Shown here: positions 17,875-25,312 of the stretch, one piece after another | How positions within the stretch are numbered: the first letter of the stretch is position 1 | Layout of the letters: every line of letters starts with the position of its first letter | The notes under the pieces: generated by a model | Told to the model about the DNA's origin: nothing | Database searches by the model: none | What the model saw: the letters and a program-made list of their open reading frames with translations, nothing else | Made by a program: the position numbers and the translations under genes | NCBI GenBank assembly: GCA_045615545.1 | Contig: JAZLFA010000065.1 | Coordinates: forward strand, 1 to 30,927 | Source: SIG220 sp045615545 | GTDB taxonomy: Bacteria > Bacillota_I > Bacilli_A > RFN20 > CAG-826 | Direction: 5' to 3' | DNA length: 30,927 nucleotides

Positions 17875-18093
17875 ATGATGAAAGATAAGTTAGTAAAACA
17901 CAATCATAAATTTGTCTATTTTATCTTTCGTAGAATAGCGGCTGTATTTGTCGTAGTTTTTGGTATTACAACTGCTATCACTGTTCCAACCTACATTTCT
18001 ATTAATAGTTCACACCTTACTGAAGGAAAAGCAGAAAAAGAAAATGATTCTTCTGACTCTTCATCAAGTAGCTCAATTTTAGAAGATAATTAG
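17875..18093 (+). CDS. Small single-pass membrane protein in the ftsL position
   Basis: I recognise no family. About 72 residues (71 if the next ATG is used; a GTG two codons upstream is less likely). The ribosome-binding site AAAGGAG (17863-17869) sits 5-8 nt before the two ATGs. Visible parts: a basic N-terminus (KDKLVKHNHK), one hydrophobic segment (about 12-42, FVYFIFRRIAAVFVVVFGI and onward) and a short outer tail rich in Ser, Asp and Glu, including a run of six serines. The inside-basic rule puts the tail outside the cell. Its place right after rsmH is where Firmicutes carry ftsL, and topology matches, but the tail lacks the coiled-coil/leucine zipper of FtsL, so homology is only a guess. 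Confidence 0.7.
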   Translation: MMKDKLVKHNHKFVYFIFRRIAAVFVVVFGITTAITVPTYISINSSHLTEGKAEKENDSSDSSSSSSILEDN

Positions 18094-18096
18094 TAA

Positions 18097-18203
18097 AACA
18101 TTGGCCGCCTACCGCCCTCCTCTTTCTAAACACATATTAGTTGCGGTTGGTATATAAGTGTCAATACGACTTAAAGCCCATGGTCAGCACCCATGGGTTT
18201 TTT
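18097..18203 (+). ncRNA. Candidate structured C-rich RNA before ftsA
   Basis: This gap contains an unusually C-rich patch for such AT-rich DNA and folds by eye into three hairpins. Hairpin 1: CCTACCGC (18108-18115) with GCGGTTGG (18143-18150), one mismatch; its loop carries CCTCCTCTTTCT (18116-18127), much like the 16S anti-Shine-Dalgarno, plus an inner CTAA/TTAG stem. Hairpin 2: TAAGTGT (18155-18161) with AC-G-ACTTA (18166-18173). Hairpin 3 is a strong terminator. A possible -10 GATAAT (18085-18090) inside the end of the upstream ORF would place the start near 18097, but no -35 is visible, so it may instead be a processed 3' end of the mraZ operon. I match it to no known RNA family. Confidence 0.45.
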
Positions 18204-18206
18204 CTT
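18176..18206 (+). terminator. Strong terminator before ftsA
   Basis: CCCATGG (18177-18183) and CCATGGG (18191-18197) form a GC-rich 7-bp stem, extended by a G-U pair, with loop TCAGCAC and followed by six T, C, TTT. It splits the division cluster into two transcription units. Confidence 0.92.
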
Positions 18207-18242
18207 TGGATAATACATTTTATTAACAATTAATGTTAATTA

Positions 18243-18271
18243 TTGCTATTTATACATTTTTTCCGTAAAAT
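18243..18271 (+). promoter_or_regulatory. ftsA-ftsZ promoter, probably leaderless
   Basis: TTGCTA (18243-18248), 17-nt spacer, TAAAAT (18266-18271), then 8 nt to the ftsA ATG at 18280. There is no Shine-Dalgarno before ftsA, so the mRNA likely starts at the initiation codon. Confidence 0.7.
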
Positions 18272-18279
18272 TATTTTGT

Positions 18280-19497
18280 ATGGACAAACCAGTAGCAGTC
18301 ATTGAAATTGGATCAAAATCAATCAAATTAGTCATCGGATATATGTTGGATAACCAACCTTATGTTTTATATACATTAACAAAAGAATTGGGACCAATTA
18401 TTGATTCTGGAGCGATTATTGATCAAACAGTTTTGCTTAATGCTTTAAAACAATTAAGTGTTATCCAAGATAGTGACGCGAAATTACGCATTCGTATTTC
18501 TGATGCTATTGTCGTTTTACCTCCTTATGGATTAGAGGTTCTAGAAACCGCTCAAACTACTTCTGTAATTTCTGAAGGTGGCAAAATTGGTTCCACTGAA
18601 CTTAAAAATGTATTTGCTATTACAAGAAAGATAGTTACCAATAAAACTCAAAATTCTATTATTGATATTGTCCCAGTTAAATATGAGCTTGATGATGGCA
18701 CATCATATACATATCCACCTACAGGGCATTCATCTTCGACATTAACAATTTTAGCAAGAATTCACGCTTTACCACTTCGTATAGTAAATGATTATCGCAA
18801 TATTATTAGAGATAGCGGAATTACTATTCGTCGTTTTGTTACTGCCCCACAAGGCGCAATTGATTTATTATCAACTTTTGGAAATGAAATGCCACAAGAT
18901 TATATTTTGGTAGATATTGGTAGTTCTATTACTACTGTATCTCTTGTTGGTGCAAGAAAATTATATTCTTCACGTTTCTTTAAATGGGGCGGAGACAATA
19001 TTACTGATAAGATTATTGTAAAATTTAATATTAACGAAAAAGATGCTGAAAAATACAAAATACTTTATGGATTAGATAGACGTAATTATTCATTTAATCC
19101 TATTGTTTGCACAACTGATGATGGTATGGGAAATGAAATTCCACATACAGTAAGTGATTTAAACGCAATCATTAAGGAAGAATTAGATAATTTTGTACGT
19201 GAAGTGAATGTTGCCATCGATCATTTAAATGATGCTGGCAATGATAATGGATATAAGAAACTCCCAATGCTTTTAATTGGTGGAGGTTCTTTATTAAATG
19301 GTTTAGTGTCCTATGTGGAACCTAAAGTTCCATCTGAATATGTTCGTCTTGTATCACCTAAGAGTTTAGGTGCAAGACATCCGAGCTATTTCAACGCTCT
19401 TGGAATGATTATTTCTAATCACAAATATCCAACAGTATCAGATGAAAGCCAACCAAAGGTTGGTACGTTAGCTCGAGATCCGGTTAAGGAGGAATAG
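18280..19497 (+). CDS. ftsA: Cell division protein FtsA (actin-like)
   Basis: Actin/Hsp70-fold ATPase that links FtsZ polymers to the membrane. 405 residues. Phosphate 1 motif AVIEIGSKSIKLVIG (6-20), with glutamate where FtsA usually has aspartate (DIGTSK); phosphate 2 motif LVDIGSSITTVSLV (from about 209); adenosine motif LLIGGGSLLNGL (about 330-341). The region about 85-165 would be the 1C/SHS2 domain. The C-terminus ends SDESQPKVGTLARDPVKEE and shows no amphipathic basic-hydrophobic helix, the usual membrane anchor of FtsA. Sequence is divergent; identity rests on the fold motifs plus ftsZ 2 nt downstream, whose ribosome-binding site is inside the ftsA end. Confidence 0.85.
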   Translation: MDKPVAVIEIGSKSIKLVIGYMLDNQPYVLYTLTKELGPIIDSGAIIDQTVLLNALKQLSVIQDSDAKLRIRISDAIVVLPPYGLEVLETAQTTSVISEGGKIGSTELKNVFAITRKIVTNKTQNSIIDIVPVKYELDDGTSYTYPPTGHSSSTLTILARIHALPLRIVNDYRNIIRDSGITIRRFVTAPQGAIDLLSTFGNEMPQDYILVDIGSSITTVSLVGARKLYSSRFFKWGGDNITDKIIVKFNINEKDAEKYKILYGLDRRNYSFNPIVCTTDDGMGNEIPHTVSDLNAIIKEELDNFVREVNVAIDHLNDAGNDNGYKKLPMLLIGGGSLLNGLVSYVEPKVPSEYVRLVSPKSLGARHPSYFNALGMIISNHKYPTVSDESQPKVGTLARDPVKEE

Positions 19498-19499
19498 AC

Positions 19500-20621
19500 A
19501 TGGAAAATTATGATTTAGACAATTTTGAACCTGCAGCGAAAATTGTTGTCATTGGTGTTGGTGGCGCTGGAAATAACGCTGTTAACAGAATGATTGATGA
19601 AGAAATCAACGATGTTGAATTCGTTGTAGCAAATACTGATAAACAAGCTCTATCGACATCAAAAAGCTCCAAAAGATTAATCTTAGGATCAGAAATTACT
19701 GGTGGTTTAGGTGCTGGAGGCAATCCAGAAATTGGTAGACAAGCTGCTGAAGCTAGCGCTGATGATATTCGTGAAATTGTTAAAGATGCGAATATGGTAT
19801 TTATTGCCGCTGGTATGGGTGGAGGCACAGGTACTGGTGCCGCTCCTGTAGTTGCGCGTATTGCACGCGAAGCGGGCGCGTTAGTGGTTGCAATTGTTAC
19901 CCGTCCATTCCAATTTGAGGGAAAAAGAAGATTCGTCAACTCAATCGATGGATTAAATAAATTAAAAGAAAATGTTGATTCTATTATCGTTGTCAGTAAC
20001 GACAAACTTTTAGTAATGAACGGAAACTCACCAATCAGTGAGGCTTTTAACCAAAGTGATAAAGTCTTAGCACAAAGTGTTAAAACAGTTGTTAACTTAA
20101 TTTTATTACCAGCAATTATCAATCTTGATTTTGCCGATGTTAAATCAACATTAGAAAATTCTGGTGTTTCACTTATTGGCTTTGGCTATGGTAGTGGACC
20201 AAATCGCGCTAAACAAGCAGCGGAAGATGCTGTTAATTCTCCACTTCTTGAAGCAAGTATGAGAGGCGCAAAACGCGCTATTGTTGCAGTCACTTGTGGA
20301 CCTCAAGTTAGCTTATTCGATGCACAAGAAGCTGTTAACCTACTAACTAAAGCAGCAGGCTTAGATATTGATATTAAATTTGGCGTTGCAATTAACGATC
20401 AACTTAGCGATGAAATTTTAGTCAGTGTTATTGCTAGTGATTTTGATCACGAAGTCGATTTCGGTAATAGTGAAACAATTATTACTGAAAAACCAGCTGA
20501 ACCAGTTTTAACTGTTGATGATGAAGTATTAGGCAACGTTGAAACTCCAAGTAAACCTGAGTTAACCGAAGAAGATTCTAGTGAAGATGACTTCTTACCT
20601 AACTTTCTTAAAAACAACTAA
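19500..20621 (+). CDS. ftsZ: Cell division GTPase FtsZ
   Basis: Tubulin-like GTPase that forms the division ring. 373 residues. Motifs: VIGVGGAGNNAVNRM (17-31), the GTP tubulin signature GGGTGTG (107-113), RPFQFEGKRR (135-144), and the T7 synergy loop NLDFADV (208-214) whose D210 completes the neighbouring GTP site. After a short acidic linker (about 320-360) the C-terminus reads DDFLPNFLKNN, a good match to the conserved C-terminal peptide (DIPxFLR type) that binds FtsA and SepF. This peptide's presence supports a working FtsZ-FtsA contact. Strong ribosome-binding site AAGGAGG 9-10 nt upstream. Confidence 0.97.
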   Translation: MENYDLDNFEPAAKIVVIGVGGAGNNAVNRMIDEEINDVEFVVANTDKQALSTSKSSKRLILGSEITGGLGAGGNPEIGRQAAEASADDIREIVKDANMVFIAAGMGGGTGTGAAPVVARIAREAGALVVAIVTRPFQFEGKRRFVNSIDGLNKLKENVDSIIVVSNDKLLVMNGNSPISEAFNQSDKVLAQSVKTVVNLILLPAIINLDFADVKSTLENSGVSLIGFGYGSGPNRAKQAAEDAVNSPLLEASMRGAKRAIVAVTCGPQVSLFDAQEAVNLLTKAAGLDIDIKFGVAINDQLSDEILVSVIASDFDHEVDFGNSETIITEKPAEPVLTVDDEVLGNVETPSKPELTEEDSSEDDFLPNFLKNN

Positions 20622-20634
20622 TCATTAATGATTG

Positions 20635-20663
20635 TTGCATATTAATTAACGTGTTAGTAAAAT
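20635..20663 (+). promoter_or_regulatory. ileS promoter
   Basis: TTGCAT (20635-20640), 17-nt spacer, TAAAAT (20658-20663), starting 14 nt after the ftsZ stop. No terminator separates ftsZ from it, so read-through from ftsA-ftsZ into the leader is possible. Confidence 0.7.
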
Positions 20664-20669
20664 AACTAA

Positions 20670-20890
20670 CGTGCCTAGAAGACACGTCCACATATATACC
20701 CTTTAGCGAGTTAGTGATGGTGTAAGACTAATAGGAAGGTATATGATGGGTATCACTTCTAGCCTAATGAGTACTGAACCAGTAGTAAGTCTCCGTAAAC
20801 CTAAACGTAATTTGGTCATTAAGTGCTAGAACAGAGTTCTAGAACTAAGGTGGTACCGCGCTGATTGCGTCCTTAGAGACGCTTTTATTT
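20670..20890 (+). promoter_or_regulatory. T-box riboswitch, isoleucine-specific, before ileS
   Basis: tRNA-sensing leader that lets transcription continue when tRNA-Ile is uncharged. Stem I base CTAGAAG (20675-20681) with CTTCTAG (20756-20762); upper stem ATATACC with GGTATAT; distal loop AGCGAGTTAGTGATGGTGTAA (around 20705-20725) has the usual AG-bulge/T-loop features. Specifier codon ATC (20752-20754, in GGTATCACT) reads isoleucine. Stem III is CTAGAAC-AGA-GTTCTAG (about 20827-20843). The T-box AAGGTGGTACCGCG is at 20847-20860. CGTCCTTAG (20868-20876) can pair with CTAAGG (20845-20850, antiterminator), or GCGTC with GACGC (20867-20882) followed by TTTTATTTT (terminator). Confidence 0.95.
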
Positions 20891-20905
20891 TGAAAGGAAA
20901 GAGTT

Positions 20906-23662
20906 ATGGATTATAAAGATACGCTCTTGATGCCTAAATCAAATTTTGAGATGAGAGGCAACTTAAATGTTAAAGAACCAATTCTAGTTCAAAACTGGAA
21001 AGATGAGAATCTTTACGAACAAATGCTTAAGAAAAATGCTACTTCAGAAGAATTTGTTCTTCATGATGGCCCACCATACGCCAATGGTGATATGCACTGT
21101 GGCCATATGTTAAATAGAATTCTTAAGGATTTTGTTGTTAGATATAAAAATATGTGCGGTTATTATACTCCGTTTGTTTTTGGTTGGGATACCCATGGTT
21201 TACCAATTGAAAACCAAGTAACAAAGAGTGGAGTGAATCGTAAAACTACTCCAGTAGCGGAGTTTCGTAAAAAATGTGAAGAATATGCTAAGACACAAGT
21301 TGAAAGACAAAAAGAACAAATTAGACGTCTTGGTGTTTTAGGAGATTTTGATCATCCATATCTAACTCTACAAAAAGAATATGAAGCAAAACAATTAGAA
21401 TGTTTTAGAGATATGGCCTTAAAAGGTTTGATCTATAAAGGATTAAAGCCTGTTTATTGGTCTCCAAGTAGTGAATCTGCTTTAGCAGAAGCGGAAATTG
21501 AATATGCTGATGTGTTATCACATAGTATCTATGTTGCTTTTAAAGTCAAAGATGGAAAAGGTGTCATTGATAATGATGCACGTGTTGTTATTTGGACAAC
21601 AACTCCTTGGACATTACCTGCTAACTTAGCTATTTCTGCCCATCCAGATTTTATCTATGGTGAATATCAAACTAATAAAGGAAAATTAGTGTTCCTTAAA
21701 GAATTTGAAAATACATTAAAAGATGAATTAGAACTTGGCGATATCAAACTCTTAAAGGAGTTTAAGGGTAGCGATATTGATCGTGTCGTATGCATTCATC
21801 CTTTCTATGATAGAGAATCACTTATGCTTAATGGCACTCATGTTACTAATGATGCTGGTACTGGTTTAGTCCATACTGCCCCTGGACATGGTATTGAAGA
21901 CTATCAAGTTTGTTTAGCTTATGATATTAAACCTTATTGTCCTGTTGATGAAAAAGGCTATTTAAGAGGTGTTGGTGATCGTCTTGAAGGATTATTCTAT
22001 GAAGAGGCTAATAAAGTCGTTCTCGATATCTTAACTGAGAATGGTGCTTTATTAAAGCACACAACATTTACCCACAGTTATCCTCATGACTGGAGAACAG
22101 GTAAACCATTAATCTTTAGAGCGACTTCTCAATGGTTCTGCTCTATTGAACCAATTAGAGAAAAATTATTAGAAGAAATTCATAAAGTTAATTGGTATCC
22201 AAATTGGGGAGAAACACGTATGGTTAACATGATTAAAGATCGTGGTGACTGGTGTATTTCTCGTCAAAGAGCTTGGGGTGTACCTATCCCAATCTTCTAT
22301 AACGAAGATGGCTCACCAATTATTGAAAAAGAAGTATTTGATCATGTTATTAAACTCGTTAACGAGTTTGGTAGTAACGTTTGGTATGAAAGGGAAGTAA
22401 AAGATTTACTTCCTGAAGGATACAAAAATCCTAAATCTCCAAATGGTAAATTCACTAAAGAAAACGACATTATGGATGTTTGGTTTGATAGTGGATCTTC
22501 TTGGTGCGGAGTTCTTAGAGGTAGATACATTAAATACCCTAGTGATTTATATTTAGAGGGCAGTGACCAATATCGTGGTTGGTTCAACTCTTCCTTAATT
22601 GTTTCTACCGCTTGCTTTAATACCGCTCCATATAAAAATGTTGTTACCCATGGTTGGGTTCTTGATGAACATGGTGAACAGATGCATAAATCTAAAGGTA
22701 ACGGTGTAGATCCAATTAAAATCGCTAATATATATGGCGCTGATATTTTAAGACTTTGGGTTGCTACTGTAGACTATTCTCAAGATGTTCGTATTGGCGA
22801 TAACTTGATTAAGCAAGTTAGTGAACAATATCGTAAAATAAGAAACACCTTAAAATTTATGTCATGGAATATTGCTGATTTTGATCCAACTCATCCAGCA
22901 ACAACTTTTGAACCATTCGACAAAATATATTTACAAATCAATAATGAAGTTATTAATCGTTGTATTGATGCTTATGAATCATATAACTTCTCTGGCGTTA
23001 TTAACACTATATTTACTTATGTAAATACTTTATTGAGTGCTACTTATCTCAATTGCGCTAAAGATGTTTTATATTGTGATAGTAAGAATTCTTATAGAAG
23101 ACTTCAAGTTCAAACAGTTATTTATACTATTGCAGACACATTATTAAGATTATTAAATCCTATCATCCCATTTACAATGGAAGAATTTAATAAAAATATG
23201 CCAGGTAAACGTGAAGCACACGCTCAACTTCTTGATTTCCCTAAACGTATCAATGATCTTGACCGTAGATATTTAGACGCTAACGTTGCTATTCTTGAAC
23301 TTACAACGGATATATCTAAAGCAATGGAAGAAGCACGTGTTGCTGGAATTATTGGTTCGAGTCAAGAAGCAGAACTCTTTGTTGAGATTACCGATAAAAA
23401 TATTGAAAATCTTGTTAAACGCACCGATACTCGTGAAGAATCGTTGTGCTACATGTACATCGTTAGTGGCTTCCATATTGTCCAAGATCTTAAAGATGGA
23501 AAACAATATAAAACCAGTAAAATCAAGGTAATTCATCATCAAGGACATTTCTGTTCTCGTTGCTGGAATTATACAAATGATGGTATATTACAAGATGATG
23601 GGACATACTTGTGTCCACGTTGTAATAAAGTAATGGAGGAAATTAAAAGTGGACAAAACTAA
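20906..23662 (+). CDS. ileS: Isoleucyl-tRNA synthetase
   Basis: Class I synthetase charging tRNA-Ile, with an editing domain against valine. Full length at 918 residues. HIGH region HDGPPYANGDMHCGHML (53-69); CP1 editing insertion (about 190-400) with VIWTTTPWTLPANLA and GTGLVHTAPGHGIEDYQ; WCISRQRAWGVPIP before the active site; KMSKS motif as QMHKSKGN (592-599), a known IleRS variant keeping the catalytic second lysine; C-terminal zinc finger CSRC...CPRC (883-906). It is the cytoplasmic type with zinc finger, as in B. subtilis. Controlled by the T-box upstream; lspA starts inside its last codons. Confidence 0.97.
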   Translation: MDYKDTLLMPKSNFEMRGNLNVKEPILVQNWKDENLYEQMLKKNATSEEFVLHDGPPYANGDMHCGHMLNRILKDFVVRYKNMCGYYTPFVFGWDTHGLPIENQVTKSGVNRKTTPVAEFRKKCEEYAKTQVERQKEQIRRLGVLGDFDHPYLTLQKEYEAKQLECFRDMALKGLIYKGLKPVYWSPSSESALAEAEIEYADVLSHSIYVAFKVKDGKGVIDNDARVVIWTTTPWTLPANLAISAHPDFIYGEYQTNKGKLVFLKEFENTLKDELELGDIKLLKEFKGSDIDRVVCIHPFYDRESLMLNGTHVTNDAGTGLVHTAPGHGIEDYQVCLAYDIKPYCPVDEKGYLRGVGDRLEGLFYEEANKVVLDILTENGALLKHTTFTHSYPHDWRTGKPLIFRATSQWFCSIEPIREKLLEEIHKVNWYPNWGETRMVNMIKDRGDWCISRQRAWGVPIPIFYNEDGSPIIEKEVFDHVIKLVNEFGSNVWYEREVKDLLPEGYKNPKSPNGKFTKENDIMDVWFDSGSSWCGVLRGRYIKYPSDLYLEGSDQYRGWFNSSLIVSTACFNTAPYKNVVTHGWVLDEHGEQMHKSKGNGVDPIKIANIYGADILRLWVATVDYSQDVRIGDNLIKQVSEQYRKIRNTLKFMSWNIADFDPTHPATTFEPFDKIYLQINNEVINRCIDAYESYNFSGVINTIFTYVNTLLSATYLNCAKDVLYCDSKNSYRRLQVQTVIYTIADTLLRLLNPIIPFTMEEFNKNMPGKREAHAQLLDFPKRINDLDRRYLDANVAILELTTDISKAMEEARVAGIIGSSQEAELFVEITDKNIENLVKRTDTREESLCYMYIVSGFHIVQDLKDGKQYKTSKIKVIHHQGHFCSRCWNYTNDGILQDDGTYLCPRCNKVMEEIKSGQN

Positions 23663-24374
23663 AATTAAAAATGGCTTAAGTTGGTTCTTTAAATCCTTCA
23701 TTTGGCTTGGATTATTACTTTTAGTAATAGATATTGTTACTAAGAACGTTATTGTTGCTAATAAAGAATATATTTCTTCTCGTCCAGGTGGACAAGGAAT
23801 TGTATTAATTCCAAACTTTTTAGCAATCAATTATGTTGTTAACACTGGCGCCGCTTTTGGATTAACGACAGGAAATTTATTAGCGAATAGAATTATTTAT
23901 ATCGTCTTTGCTGTCCTTGTTTGTATTGCGGTAATCTTCTTCTACATTAAAAAATATCAAAAGTTAGGCAAGATGTATAAAGCCACAATGATGATGATTT
24001 TGGTGGGCGCGATTGGTAATATGATTGATCGTATCTTCTTTACCACTGGTTATCTTGGAGAAGCTTTCTGTCCAAATGGGCAGCCTGGTGTTGTTGACTG
24101 GATTAATTTCTTTGGTGTTTGGGCTTTTAATTTTAATATTGCCGATGCCGCTATTGTAATAGGCGTTATCTTATTAGCTATTTGGTTAATCATTGAAGAA
24201 ATTCGTGATTCTAAAAAAGCCAAAAAGGTTGAATTTGCTAATGAAGCTAAAGTGGAAGAAACTTCAAAAGAAACAGTTAAAGAAGTGAAAGCAGAACCTG
24301 AAAACATAATCGATGATGGTAAGAAAGTAACTAAGTCGATTAAAGGTAATAAAGAAACTAAGAAAACAAAGTAA
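23649..24374 (+). CDS. lspA: Lipoprotein signal peptidase (signal peptidase II) with charged C-terminal tail
   Basis: Membrane aspartyl protease that removes signal peptides from prolipoproteins. Four hydrophobic segments (about 15-35, 78-100, 108-126, 163-183) and the two catalytic aspartates D127 (GNMIDRIF) and D166 (NIADAAI), with the NTGAAFG motif at 65-71. Start is GTG, 9 nt after GGAGG and overlapping ileS by 14 nt. The family is usually about 150-170 residues. This one has 241 because of an N-terminal lead, a loop near 35-55 and a tail of about 55 Lys/Glu-rich residues after the last helix, facing the cytoplasm. Implies that the organism makes lipoproteins. Confidence 0.94.
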   Translation: MDKTKIKNGLSWFFKSFIWLGLLLLVIDIVTKNVIVANKEYISSRPGGQGIVLIPNFLAINYVVNTGAAFGLTTGNLLANRIIYIVFAVLVCIAVIFFYIKKYQKLGKMYKATMMMILVGAIGNMIDRIFFTTGYLGEAFCPNGQPGVVDWINFFGVWAFNFNIADAAIVIGVILLAIWLIIEEIRDSKKAKKVEFANEAKVEETSKETVKEVKAEPENIIDDGKKVTKSIKGNKETKKTK

Positions 24375-24406
24375 CTTTTCTTGCTTCTAACGCGCGTAGT
24401 ATTCGA

Positions 24407-25312
24407 ATGGAAAAATTTGTAGCTCTTGAAATGCATAATGACATGCGCCTTGATAAGGTGCTTGTCTTTTTTATGCCTAATAAATCGAGAACTTATTTTA
24501 CAAAATTAATTGATGAAGGAGAGTGCTTTGTAAACGGAAAAATCGCTAAGCAATCTTTAAAAATTTCTGCAGGTGATATTATCGAAATAAATATTCCAGT
24601 TGATAAGCAACTTGAAGTTAAAAAAGAAGATATTCCTCTTGATATTGTCTATGAAGATAGCGATATATTAATCATTAATAAGCCACAAGGATTGGTGGTG
24701 CATCCTGCTCCTGGACATTATGAACATACTTTAGTTAATGCAATACTTAATCACTGCACTGATTTAAGTGGCATAAATGGTGTTATTCGTCCGGGTATAG
24801 TGCACCGAATTGATAAAGACACAAGTGGTCTTATTTGTATTGCTAAAAATGATGAAGCACATCGCTTTTTAGCGGATCAACTTAAAGATCATTCGATGAA
24901 TAGAGAATATTACGCTTTGGTTAAAGGTGTAATTAAAGAAAATCACGGAGAAATAGAATTACCAATTGGTAGAAGTAGAAGTGATAGAAAAAAGATGGCG
25001 GTAGATTCACTTAATGGTAAATACGCTAAAACTTATTTTACAGTTTTGAATAGATTTAGTGATTACACACTAATAAGCTGCAAATTATTAACAGGAAGAA
25101 CGCATCAAATTAGAGTCCATCTTTCTTATATTGGCCATCCAGTTGAAGGTGATCCATTATATAACAAGAAAAACGCTTCCACCTTATATAATAATGGACA
25201 GCTATTAGTGGCCTATAAATTACATCTAATACATCCAAAAACAAAAAAAGAGATGACTTTTGAAATCTCTCTCCCTAAATACTTCCAAGAAGTTATTGAT
25301 AAGTTAAATTAA
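24407..25312 (+). CDS. rluD: RluA/RluD-family pseudouridine synthase
   Basis: Converts uridines to pseudouridine in rRNA; B. subtilis has the same gene (ylyB) after lspA. 301 residues: N-terminal S4 RNA-binding domain (about 13-75) and the synthase domain with PGIVHRIDKDTSGLICIAK, which carries the catalytic aspartate, and LLTGRTHQIRVHL. No ribosome-binding site precedes the ATG, which lies 32 nt after lspA; a TAGTAT is only 4 nt upstream, too close for an ordinary promoter. The upstream in-frame codons (Ser-Asn-Ala-Arg-Ser-Ile-Arg) contain no standard start. The exact rRNA target cannot be told. The 3' end overlaps the converging rnhC by 9 nt with no terminator between. Confidence 0.92.
   Translation: MEKFVALEMHNDMRLDKVLVFFMPNKSRTYFTKLIDEGECFVNGKIAKQSLKISAGDIIEINIPVDKQLEVKKEDIPLDIVYEDSDILIINKPQGLVVHPAPGHYEHTLVNAILNHCTDLSGINGVIRPGIVHRIDKDTSGLICIAKNDEAHRFLADQLKDHSMNREYYALVKGVIKENHGEIELPIGRSRSDRKKMAVDSLNGKYAKTYFTVLNRFSDYTLISCKLLTGRTHQIRVHLSYIGHPVEGDPLYNKKNASTLYNNGQLLVAYKLHLIHPKTKKEMTFEISLPKYFQEVIDKLN

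Noticed and set aside
18055..18087. Run of serine codons in the small membrane ORF as a phase-variable repeat
   Set aside because: The codons are mixed (TCT, TCA, AGT, AGC), so there is no uniform repeat unit for slippage.
19508..20122. 204-codon open frame on the minus strand inside ftsZ, and similar antisense frames in pheT, ileS, rsmH, lspA and dnaE
   Set aside because: They lie wholly opposite well-identified genes, show low-complexity Ser/Leu/Ile-rich translations, and have no ribosome-binding site or family motif.
22679..22702. QMHKS in place of KMSKS in IleRS as a defective active site
   Set aside because: The MHKS form with a non-lysine first residue is common among bacterial IleRS, and the catalytically important second lysine is kept.
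24360..24382. AAGAAAA/TTTTCTT stem as a terminator after lspA
   Set aside because: It is short, all A-T apart from one G-C pair, lies within the last codons of lspA and is not followed by a T-run, so rluD is probably co-transcribed.
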